A stretch of 64,000 bases of DNA from Xanthomonas sp. SI. Its GTDB lineage: Bacteria; Pseudomonadota; Gammaproteobacteria; Xanthomonadales; Xanthomonadaceae. The position numbers were made by a program, and so were the translations under genes. The notes under the pieces are model-generated. The model worked only from the letters and a program-made list of their open reading frames with translations. It had not been told where the DNA came from and ran no database searches. Below, piece after piece: positions 57,490 through 64,000 of this stretch (the stretch's first letter is position 1; each line of letters starts with the position of its first letter). The stretch covers positions 3,782,001 to 3,846,000 of the forward strand of contig NZ_CP051261.1 of assembly GCF_014236855.1 (NCBI RefSeq), written 5' to 3'.

Positions 57490-59431
57490 GCCGCGCTCGC
57501 CCGCGCTGCGCGACAGCAGCCGCCACTGGGCGCTGGGTGCCGGCCTGCTGGCGTTGCTGCCGCTGCTGCTGCAGTTGCCCGGCGCGCTGGCGCTGCTGTT
57601 CGCGGCGACCGCGCTGCTGATCGGCGCCAGTTCGGCATGGCGGCCGCTGCCGGCCGCGCTGCGCCTGCTGCTGGTGGCGGCGATGCTGGCGGCGATCTAC
57701 TGGCAGGTCGGCATGCGCTTCGGCCGCGACACCGGTTGCGCCATGCTCGCGGCGATGCTGGCGATCAAGCCATCGGAACTGAAGACGCTGCGCGATGCGC
57801 GCAGCCTGCTCGGCTTCGCCCTGTTCGCGCCATTCGCCGCGTTCCTGCTGGACCAGGGGCCGATCACGATGCTGCTGGGGCTGGCCGCGGTGATCGCCGC
57901 GCTGCTGTGCATGCAGCGCCTGGCCGACCAGGAAGGCCACAGCGCCGCGCCGCCGCTGCGCGGCCAGCTGCGCGGCGTCGGCCGGCTGCTGGCGCTGGGC
58001 CTGCCGCTGGCACTGGCCGCGTTCTGGCTGTTCCCGCGCCTGGGCTCGCCGCTGTGGGGCGTGCCCGAGCGCGCGCTGGGCCGGCCTGGCCTGTCGGACA
58101 CGATGAGCCCGGGTCAGTGGCTGGACCTGATGGCCGACGACACCCCGGCGCTGCGCGTGCAGTTCTTCGGCCGCGTGCCGGCACCGGCGCAACGCTACTG
58201 GCGCGGGCCGGTGCTGTGGGATTTCGACGGCAGTACCTGGCGTGCGGATCGCGGCAATGCGTATCTGCCGGCACCGGCGGTGCAGACCGGCGCGGCCGCG
58301 TGGGACTACGAGATCGAAGTCGAGCCGACCGATCGCCGCCAGCTGGTGGCGCTGGACCTGCCGCTGCAGGCGCCGGAAGGCACCCGCATCTCCGCCGACT
58401 ACGTGCTGCACAGCGAGCGCCCGCTCGGCGCGCTGACCCGCTGGCGCCTGCGCTCGGCGCCGCCGCTGCGCTTCGAGGCCGCGCTGGCGCCGGCACAGCG
58501 CCAGCGCGCGCTGGCGCTGCCGCCCGGCTACAACCCGCGCACCCTGGCGCTGGCCAAACAATGGCGGCAGCAGGCCGGCGCCGACGATGCCGCGATCGTG
58601 GCGCGCGCGCTGCAATGGATCCGCCGCGACTTCGCCTACACGCTGGAGACGCCGCTGCCCGGCCGCGACGGCGTGGACGAATTCCTGTTCCAGCAGAAGG
58701 CCGGGTTCTGCCAGCACTTCAGTTCCGCCTTCGTAGTGCTGATGCGCGGCGCCGGCATCCCCGCGCGCGTGGTCACCGGCTATGCCGGCGGCACCCGCAA
58801 TCCGTTCGGCGGCTATTGGGTGGTGCGGCGCATGGACGCCCACGCCTGGGCCGAAGTGTGGCTGCCGCAGCGCGGCTGGGTGCGCGTGGACCCGACCGCC
58901 GCGGTCGCCCCGGAACGCATCTACGACACCTTGGAAGACCGCCTCGGCGGCGATGCCGGCGCCCAGGGCGGCAACGCCGACTGGCAGTTGCGCGACGTCG
59001 GCGACTGGCTGCGCCGCGGCTGGAACGACCTGGTGCTGTCCTTCGACGCCAACCGCCAACAGCAGCTGTTGAGCAACCTGGGCATCGCCAAGCTGGAGCC
59101 GGCGCAACTGGTCGCCCTGTTCGCCGGCTTCGCCGCCCTGCTGCTGGGCTGGATGGCCTGGCTGCTGGCGCGCGGCGAACGCGAGCGCGACCCGCTGCTG
59201 CGCGCCTGGCGCCGGCTGGGCCGGCGCTACGCCCGGCTCGGCCTGGGCCGCGAAGCGCACGAACCGGCGCTGCTGTGGGCATCGCGTGTACACCAGGTGA
59301 TGGAGGCAAACGCGTTGCTTTCGCTCAGCCAACGTTTCGCCGATTCGCGCTACGCTGGCGCGGATTCGGACAGGGCTTCATTGTTGCGCGACCTGCGCAG
59401 GCACCGTCCGCATACCGGAGCATTTCGATGA
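57482..59431 (+). CDS. Membrane transglutaminase-like protein (TgpA type)
   Basis: 649 residues. Six or so N-terminal membrane helices (LLALLPLLLQLPGALALLFA, LLLGLAAVIAALLCMQRL, LLALGLPLALAAFWLF), a large periplasmic region with the transglutaminase core (C in QKAGFCQHFSSAFVVLMRGA, H in RMDAHAWAEVW, D in VRVDPTAAV), and a last helix (LVALFAGFAALLLGWMAW). The Cys-His-Asp triad is complete. It may act on the envelope. Its end overlaps the start of the Slp gene by ATGA. Confidence 0.94.
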   Translation: MAEPRSPALRDSSRHWALGAGLLALLPLLLQLPGALALLFAATALLIGASSAWRPLPAALRLLLVAAMLAAIYWQVGMRFGRDTGCAMLAAMLAIKPSELKTLRDARSLLGFALFAPFAAFLLDQGPITMLLGLAAVIAALLCMQRLADQEGHSAAPPLRGQLRGVGRLLALGLPLALAAFWLFPRLGSPLWGVPERALGRPGLSDTMSPGQWLDLMADDTPALRVQFFGRVPAPAQRYWRGPVLWDFDGSTWRADRGNAYLPAPAVQTGAAAWDYEIEVEPTDRRQLVALDLPLQAPEGTRISADYVLHSERPLGALTRWRLRSAPPLRFEAALAPAQRQRALALPPGYNPRTLALAKQWRQQAGADDAAIVARALQWIRRDFAYTLETPLPGRDGVDEFLFQQKAGFCQHFSSAFVVLMRGAGIPARVVTGYAGGTRNPFGGYWVVRRMDAHAWAEVWLPQRGWVRVDPTAAVAPERIYDTLEDRLGGDAGAQGGNADWQLRDVGDWLRRGWNDLVLSFDANRQQQLLSNLGIAKLEPAQLVALFAGFAALLLGWMAWLLARGERERDPLLRAWRRLGRRYARLGLGREAHEPALLWASRVHQVMEANALLSLSQRFADSRYAGADSDRASLLRDLRRHRPHTGAFR

Positions 59432-59955
59432 AGATCCGATTGCTGTTCCCCGTCCTGGCCGTTCTCGCCCTGGGTGCCTGCGCGACCGCGCCCAAGCCGC
59501 TGCAAGGCCAATTCGCCACCGTCACCCCGCGCGACTCGGTCGCCGGCCAGCAGGTCGGTACCTCGGTGCGTTGGGGCGGCAAGATCATCCAGACCAAGCC
59601 CGGCCAGGGCCAGACCTGCTTCCAGATGCTGTCGCGGCCGTTGAGCGCCAGCGGCCGTCCGGACAGCGACTCGGCCGACGCCAGCGACGGCCGCTTCGTC
59701 GCCTGCCGCTCCGGCTTCTACGACCCGGCAGTGTTCGAACCCGGCCGCGAGGTGACCTTCATCGGCCACGTCGCCGGCTACGAGAGCACGCGCATCGGCG
59801 AGTACGACTACCGCCTGCCGAAGATCGATGCCGACGTGGTCTACCTGTGGCCGGTGGTGCGCCAGGTCGACGTGGTCCCCGCCTACCCGTACGGTCCCTG
59901 GGGCCCGTGGGATCCGTGGGGTCCGCGCTGGGGCTGGGGCCGCGGCTGGTGGTAA
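59428..59955 (+). CDS. Slp-family outer-membrane lipoprotein
   Basis: 175 residues. Signal peptide with lipobox LGAC (Cys 18 in VLAVLALGACATAP). The Slp domain is recognisable (SVRWGGKIIQTKPGQGQTCF, RPLSASGRPDSDSADASDGR, VTFIGHVAGYESTRIGEYDY). The C-terminal tail is rich in tryptophan and glycine (GPWGPWDPWGPRWGWGRGWW), which is unusual. Joined to the transglutaminase by an ATGA overlap. Followed by a strong terminator. Confidence 0.9.
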   Translation: MKIRLLFPVLAVLALGACATAPKPLQGQFATVTPRDSVAGQQVGTSVRWGGKIIQTKPGQGQTCFQMLSRPLSASGRPDSDSADASDGRFVACRSGFYDPAVFEPGREVTFIGHVAGYESTRIGEYDYRLPKIDADVVYLWPVVRQVDVVPAYPYGPWGPWDPWGPRWGWGRGWW

Positions 59956-59991
59956 GCCGCCCGGCGCCACGCGCTGTGTCATGATGGAGAA

Positions 59992-60019
59992 GAAAACGCC
60001 GCTGAAAAGCGGCGTTTTC
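59992..60019 (+). terminator. Intrinsic terminator after slp (bidirectional)
   Basis: GAAAACGCCGCT-GAAA-AGCGGCGTTTTC is a perfect 12-bp stem with a GAAA loop, followed by TGTTT. It ends the MoxR-Slp run and can also end the convergent HIT gene transcript. Confidence 0.85.
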
Positions 60020-60063
60020 TGTTTGGCCGGCAGGGCTGCGGCAAGTCGCGCCGCGGCGGCCGC

Positions 60064-60411
60064 TCAGGGCGTGCCGAAGCGGCCCAGCGGCGCACCTGCC
60101 AGCAGGTGCAGGTGCAGATGGAACACGGTCTGCCCGGCATGCTCGCGGCAATTCATCACCACCCGGTAGCCGTCCTCGGCCAGGCCCTGCTCGCGCGCGT
60201 AGGCGGCCGCGGCCAGCACCAGCTTGCCGACCAGCGTAGCCTGCTCCGGCGCCAGGTCGTCGAGGGTGGGAATCTCCACCTGCTTGGGAATGAACAGCAC
60301 GTGCACCGGCGCCTGCGGCGCGATGTCCTTGAAGCCGAGCACGTCGTCGTTCTCGTATACGATGCTCGCGGGAATTTCGCGGCGGATGATCTTGCCGAAG
60401 ATGGTGTCCAT
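60064..60411 (-). CDS. HIT-family nucleotide hydrolase (HinT type)
   Basis: 115 residues. The start at 60411 (MDTIFGKIIRREIPASIVYE) is the family consensus. The histidine triad is HLHLHLLAG near the C-terminus, preceded by GQTVF. Hydrolyses adenosine phosphoramidates and related AMP conjugates. The gene is convergent with slp. Confidence 0.94.
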   Translation of the reverse strand: MDTIFGKIIRREIPASIVYENDDVLGFKDIAPQAPVHVLFIPKQVEIPTLDDLAPEQATLVGKLVLAAAAYAREQGLAEDGYRVVMNCREHAGQTVFHLHLHLLAGAPLGRFGTP

Positions 60412-60487
60412 GGGCCGGCTCGCACAGCGGAAAGGGGCAGTCGTTATAGCCGAATTCGGCGACACGCAGCCATCGCCAGACGTGCCG

Positions 60488-61099
60488 CTACTCGCCTGCG
60501 CCGCCGCGCGGGACCTCGTTGCGGCTGCCGAACGCATGCGACAGCGTGCCGCGATCCACGTACTCCAGCTCCCCGCCCAGCGGCAGGCCCTGCGCCAGCC
60601 GGCTAGGACGCACGCCATGCCGACGCGCCAGCTGCGCCAGATAATGCGCGGTGGCCTCGCCCTCGACGGTGGAATTGGTGGCGATGATCAGCTCGGTGAT
60701 CTCGCCCTGCGCCAGCCGCGTGCCGAGCCGGTCCAGGCCGAGTTCGCGCGGCCCGACGCCGTCCAGCGGCGACAGCCGCCCCTGCAGGATGAAATACAGC
60801 CCGCGGTAGCCGGTGGCGTGCTCGATCGCCAGGCGGTCGGCGGGCGACTCCACCGCGCACAGCTGCTGGCGATCGCGGCCTGCGCTGGCGCAAATCGCGC
60901 ACAGCTCGGTCTCGCTGAAATCGCGGCACTGCGTGCAGTGGCCGACCTTCTCCACCGCCTCGGCCAGCACGTTGGCCAGGCGCAGCCCGCCGTCGCGCTC
61001 GCGCTCGAGCACGTGATAGGCCATGCGCTGCGCCGACTTCTGGCCCACGCCCGGCAGGATCCGGAAGGCCTCGATCAGTTGTTCGAGCAGGGAAGACAT
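60488..61099 (-). CDS. recR: Recombination protein RecR
   Basis: 203 residues, [20 protein letters not shown]. Helix-hairpin-helix at the N-terminus, zinc finger ([16 protein letters not shown]) and TOPRIM domain ([20 protein letters not shown]). It acts with RecF and RecO in recombination repair. It follows ybaB, the conserved dnaX-ybaB-recR order. Confidence 0.96.
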   Translation of the reverse strand: MSSLLEQLIEAFRILPGVGQKSAQRMAYHVLERERDGGLRLANVLAEAVEKVGHCTQCRDFSETELCAICASAGRDRQQLCAVESPADRLAIEHATGYRGLYFILQGRLSPLDGVGPRELGLDRLGTRLAQGEITELIIATNSTVEGEATAHYLAQLARRHGVRPSRLAQGLPLGGELEYVDRGTLSHAFGSRNEVPRGGAGE

Positions 61100-61196
61100 G
61101 AATTCGGGATTCGGACGTCGGGCTCCGGGATCGGGAAGCAGCGGCTTCGCGCTTGCCTTCGCGAATCCCCACTCCCCACTCCCGAATCCCGGCCCC

Positions 61197-61517
61197 TCAG
61201 AACGGCAGCTTCATGCCCGGCGGAATCGGCATGCCGGCCGTGGCCGCGCCCATCCGCGACTTGGACTCGGCGTCGATCTTGTTGGAGGCATCGTTGAAGG
61301 CGGCGGCGATCAGATCCTCGGCCATCTCCTGGTCGGAGAGGATGCTCGGATCGATCCGCACCTTGCGGCACTCCTTGGCGCCGGTCAGGGTCACGCTGAC
61401 CATGCCGCCGCCGGCACTGCCGGTGACTTCCAGTTGGGCCAGTTCTTCCTGGGCGCGCTGCAGGTTTTCCTGCATCTTCTGCGCCTGCTGCATCAATTGG
61501 GCGATGTTCCCACGCAT
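61197..61517 (-). CDS. ybaB: YbaB/EbfC nucleoid-associated protein
   Basis: 106 residues, [20 protein letters not shown]. Coiled N-terminal helix and the [20 protein letters not shown] core. Forms dimers that bind DNA. Directly after dnaX. Confidence 0.95.
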   Translation of the reverse strand: MRGNIAQLMQQAQKMQENLQRAQEELAQLEVTGSAGGGMVSVTLTGAKECRKVRIDPSILSDQEMAEDLIAAAFNDASNKIDAESKSRMGAATAGMPIPPGMKLPF

Positions 61518-61523
61518 GCTTGA

Positions 61524-63392
61524 TTACTCTTGGTAGGGGCGGATGGAATCGGGCACGACCCGCGCGCCTTGCTGCTGGATCAGCGCTTGCACCGCCGGGT
61601 CTTGCAGGAACGCGGTCTCGGCCGCGCTCTGGCGCTCGCCGCGTTGCCGGTGCGAGCGCTCGTGCAGGGTTTCGGCATCGACCGCAATGCCGCTTTCGAT
61701 CACGATCTTCGGCCGGCTGCCCAGCGCGTCGGCCAGCGCCGCGGCCAGTTCGCCGAGCGAGCGCTCGGACTGCAGGTATTCGAAGCCCGGCGACAGCGAC
61801 AGCCGCAGCACGCCGTCGGCGTGGCTGACGAAGGCCGAGTTGGCGGCGAGCTGCCGCGACGGCCCGGTCAGGCCGCAATCGGCGACCAGTTCCAGCCAGT
61901 CCTCGGCCGCGTGCAGCACGCGCGGCGTGGCGTATTCGGGGGGCGTGCGCTCAGCGATGGCCAGCGGCGGCACCATCGCCATTTCCGGCTCGGCCGCGGC
62001 GGTGGCTGCCGGCGCGAGCGGCGCCTTGGTCGCCGCCGGCGGCGTTGCCGGCGCAGGTGCCGCGGTTTCCCACAGCGGGTCGAGCACGGCGGGCGCGGCG
62101 ACCGGTGCGGGCGCCGGTGTCGGCTTGTCTGCGACCGCAGCCGCTGCCGGCGCTGGCGCCATCATCGGTGCGGCGGGCGCGGGCATCGCGGCGACGGGCG
62201 GCGCGGCGACGCTGGCCGCAGCGGCAGCAGGTGCCGCAGCCACGGGCGCTGCAGGCGCACGGCCTTCCGTCGTCGTACCCGATCCGGACGCGGCCGGCAA
62301 CGGCGCCGCGCCCGCCGGACGGAACGCCAGCATGCGCAGCACCGCCATCTCGAACCCGGCGCGCGGACTCGGCGCCAGGTACAGGTCGCGGCGGCCGTTC
62401 AAGGCCATCTGGTACCACAGCTGCACGATTTCCGGGCGCAGGCGCTCGGCGAATGGCGCCGGGTCCAGCCCGTCCAGGCCGGCCACCGCCGCGCCCGGCA
62501 CCAGCTGCCGCACCTGGATCCGGTGCAGCGCCTCGGCCAGCGCCTCCAGCACCCCGCCCCAGTCCGGCGAGAACTCGGCCAGCGTGGCGACCACCTGCAG
62601 CAGCCGCTGCCCGTCGCCATCGGCCAGCGCCTCGAGCATCGCCCCGACCTGGGTGCGGTCGACCGTACCCAGCATCGCCCGCACCACGTCGTCGCGCAGC
62701 GCGCCGCCGGCATAGGCGATGGCCTGGTCGAGCAGCGACAGGCCGTCGCGCAGGCTGCCGTCGGCGGCCTTGGCCAGCTGCACGATCGCCGAGGCATCGA
62801 CCTCGATCTGCTCGGCGGCCAGGATCCTGGTCATCTGCCCCTGGATCTGCTCCTCGTCCAGGCGCTTGAGGTTGAACTGCAGGCAGCGCGACAGCACCGT
62901 CACCGGCAGCTTCTGCGGGTCGGTGGTCGCCAGCAGGAACTTGACGTGCTCCGGCGGCTCTTCCAGCGTCTTCAGCAGCGCGTTGAACGCCGCCTTGGAC
63001 AGCATGTGCACCTCGTCGATCAGGTAGACCTTGTACTTGCCGCGCGAGGGCATGTACTGCGCGTTCTCGATCACCTCGCGCACGTCGTCCACGCCGGTAT
63101 TGGATGCGGCGTCGATCTCCAGCAGGTCGATGTAGCGGCCAGCGTCGATGTCCAGGCACGCCGGGCATTGCCCGCACGGATCGGCGCTGGTGCCCTGCTC
63201 GCAGTTCAGCGACTTGGCGAAGATCCGCGCGATGGTGGTCTTGCCGACGCCGCGGGTGCCGGTGAACAGGAACGCGTGGTGCACGCGCCCGCTGTCCAGC
63301 GCATTGGTGAGCGCGCGGACCACGTGTTCCTGCCCCACCAACTCGGCAAAACGCTTGGGGCGCCACTTGCGGGCGAGAACGAGATAGGACAT
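61524..63392 (-). CDS. dnaX: DNA polymerase III subunits tau/gamma
   Basis: 622 residues. The start at 63392 (MSYLVLARKWRPKRFAELVG) is the family consensus. Walker A in TGTRGVGKTTIARIF, zinc cysteines CGQCPACLDI, Walker B VYLIDEVHMLSK, and LLATTDPQKLPVTVLSRCLQ. The Ala/Pro-rich linker (about 395-480) separates the ATPase from the tau C-terminus. No A6 slippery run is present, so the E. coli type of frameshift to make gamma is unlikely here. It leads the dnaX-ybaB-recR unit. Confidence 0.96.
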   Translation of the reverse strand: MSYLVLARKWRPKRFAELVGQEHVVRALTNALDSGRVHHAFLFTGTRGVGKTTIARIFAKSLNCEQGTSADPCGQCPACLDIDAGRYIDLLEIDAASNTGVDDVREVIENAQYMPSRGKYKVYLIDEVHMLSKAAFNALLKTLEEPPEHVKFLLATTDPQKLPVTVLSRCLQFNLKRLDEEQIQGQMTRILAAEQIEVDASAIVQLAKAADGSLRDGLSLLDQAIAYAGGALRDDVVRAMLGTVDRTQVGAMLEALADGDGQRLLQVVATLAEFSPDWGGVLEALAEALHRIQVRQLVPGAAVAGLDGLDPAPFAERLRPEIVQLWYQMALNGRRDLYLAPSPRAGFEMAVLRMLAFRPAGAAPLPAASGSGTTTEGRAPAAPVAAAPAAAAASVAAPPVAAMPAPAAPMMAPAPAAAAVADKPTPAPAPVAAPAVLDPLWETAAPAPATPPAATKAPLAPAATAAAEPEMAMVPPLAIAERTPPEYATPRVLHAAEDWLELVADCGLTGPSRQLAANSAFVSHADGVLRLSLSPGFEYLQSERSLGELAAALADALGSRPKIVIESGIAVDAETLHERSHRQRGERQSAAETAFLQDPAVQALIQQQGARVVPDSIRPYQE

Positions 63393-63472
63393 CAGGCAAC
63401 CGTCTTCATCTGAACCGCCATTGTGCCACGCCGCGCCGCGTCGATCGTTCAGCGGCAGTGGCGGCCGGACCG

Positions 63473-63512
63473 GCGCCACGGGCCTGGACGGCGGCAGGCC
63501 GGCGCTTTTTTT
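63473..63512 (+). terminator. Orphan plus-strand intrinsic terminator
   Basis: GCGCC-ACG-GGCCTG pairs with CAGGCC-GGCGC around GACGGCGG, followed by seven T. It is oriented on the plus strand, but the only gene ending nearby is dnaX, which reads the other way. It may end a small RNA or antisense transcript. Confidence 0.65.
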
Positions 63513-63564
63513 GCTATCGGCGCCGGACCCGGCGGCAGGTCCCGGCCCGCGCAGAGCGTTCTCC

Positions 63565-63593
63565 TTGTTAACGGCGCCCGCGACGGCTAGAAT
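63565..63593 (+). promoter_or_regulatory. Sigma-70-type promoter of tRNA-Ser
   Basis: TTGTTA, 17-bp spacer, TAGAAT; the -10 ends 37 bp before the tRNA. Confidence 0.7.
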
Positions 63594-63630
63594 CCCGCCC
63601 CTGCCGTCGGCTAGTCGCGCCGGCAGGCAC

Positions 63631-63723
63631 GGAGAGGTGTCCGAGTGGTTGAAGGAGCACGCCTGGAAAGTGTGTAAGCGTCTAAACCGCGCTTCGGGGG
63701 TTCGAATCCCCCTCTCTCCGCCA
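63631..63723 (+). tRNA. tRNA-Ser (anticodon GGA)
   Basis: Class II tRNA with acceptor GGAGAGG/TCTCTCC (one G-U pair), long variable arm, anticodon stem-loop CACGC-CTGGAAA-GTGTG with anticodon GGA, T arm GGGGG-TTCGAAT-CCCCC, discriminator G and an encoded CCA. Reads UCC/UCU serine codons. Its 3' end is repeated 160 bp downstream. Confidence 0.97.
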
Positions 63724-63887
63724 GATTGAAAGTGTTGAGATAGCCCAGTCGCGTGAGTTTCGCCGGCGCCTGGGAGGGGGTGAGAACCCCCGGGTTCGAC
63801 AGGTGGCATCGCCACCTGCACGGCGAAGCCGCCCGTAGGGCGAGGCATCGAAAGATGCCGAGTGAATCCCCCTCTCTCCGCCAGATT
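63704..63887 (+). repeat. Direct repeat of the tRNA-Ser 3' end, flanking a hairpin-rich spacer
   Basis: A 24-bp stretch covering the last 20 bases of the tRNA (to CCA) plus GATT is present at 63704-63727 and, identical, at 63864-63887. The 136-bp spacer (63728-63863) contains a chain of short hairpins. Confidence 0.9.
63728..63863 (+). ncRNA. Candidate structured RNA downstream of tRNA-Ser
   Basis: Six stems in a row, each read directly: CCCAG/CTGGG (63744-63774), GGGGG-TGAGAA-CCCCC (63776-63791), AGGTGGC-ATC-GCCACCT (63801-63817), CGGC-GAA-GCCG (63821-63831), CGCCC-GTA-GGGCG (63830-63842) and GGCATC-GAAA-GATGCC (63844-63859). Tight tri- and tetraloops, including GAAA, suggest an RNA rather than random DNA. 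It would be co-transcribed with the tRNA. Function unknown. Confidence 0.5.
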
Positions 63888-64000
63888 CGAATTGCGCTTC
63901 CCTCGCAGAATTGCCTCGCCGCTGGCGAAAGCGTTCAAAGGGAAAGACCGTGCCACTGGCGCGGTTTCGTCTCTATGGTGGCCCCGTCGGCCCCTCGCGA

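Noticed and set aside
63393..63630. 4.5S RNA (ffs) in the gap before tRNA-Ser, near dnaX
   Set aside because: The conserved SRP core (GGTCAGG, GGAAGCAG) was not found on either strand.

Overview
The window reads as a chromosomal segment of a high-GC gammaproteobacterium of the Xanthomonadaceae, most likely Xanthomonas or a close relative. The basis is the overall gene style, several marker arrangements (a prpB-prpC-acnD-prpF cluster, a lexA2-imuA-imuB-dnaE2 cassette, and a yceD-rpmF-fabHDG-acpP-fabF-pabB-mltG-tmk-holB-pilZ block), two TonB-dependent receptors paired with hydrolases, and a REP-like 24-bp repeat. The species assignment is inference. Nearly all of the DNA is coding, and real genes lie on both strands, with the first 26 kb almost entirely on the minus strand.

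Layout. 1-182: start of a VapB-type antitoxin running off the left edge. 279-4753: three-gene ABC efflux operon (membrane fusion protein, ATPase, double-FtsX permease). 4904-8758: TonB-dependent receptor and exported glycerophosphodiesterase. 9294-14231: a giant alpha-2-macroglobulin lipoprotein. 14739-18068: a second TonB-dependent receptor and an exported nucleoside hydrolase, flanked by REP-like repeats. 18489-26210: methylcitrate (propionate) operon prpB-DUF1003-prpC-acnD-parD-SRPBCC-prpF. 26330-27565: a divergent helix-turn-helix/citrate-synthase fusion, a plausible local regulator. 27625-28318: a frameshifted higB toxin with an intact higA. 28489-34388: LexA2 and the ImuA/ImuB/DnaE2 SOS mutagenesis module. 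34430-38422: small exported proteins, a SnoaL-like protein, an ArsR-type regulator and an Nei/Fpg glycosylase. 38576-39081: yefM-yoeB. 39215-39289: tRNA-Val. 39367-50054: fatty-acid, folate, cell-wall and replication block. 50215-50787: maf. 50798-55537: three-gene membrane glycosyltransferase operon. 55574-59955: MoxR, DUF58, transglutaminase and Slp lipoprotein. 60064-63392: HIT protein, RecR, YbaB, DnaX. 63631-63723: tRNA-Ser.

How the genes work together. The prp block would convert propionyl-CoA and oxaloacetate to pyruvate and succinate; the divergent fusion protein carries a complete set of citrate synthase catalytic residues plus a DNA-binding head and sits next to a near-perfect palindrome. 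The LexA2 cassette is a DNA-damage-inducible translesion synthesis system with its operator touching the lexA2 start. Several toxin-antitoxin genes (vapB, parD, higBA, yefM-yoeB) sit between housekeeping genes, three of them complete or nearly so and one an orphan.

The most unusual structure is at the right edge. Downstream of tRNA-Ser the last 20 bases of the tRNA (CCA included) plus four following bases are repeated 160 bp later, and the spacer is a chain of short perfect hairpins. This looks like a structured RNA trailing the tRNA or the scar of an element. Other points of interest are a 34-bp degenerate copy of the acnD 3' end lying beyond an orphan parD, and a -1 frameshift at a T6 run in higB whose repair would restore an ATGA overlap with higA.
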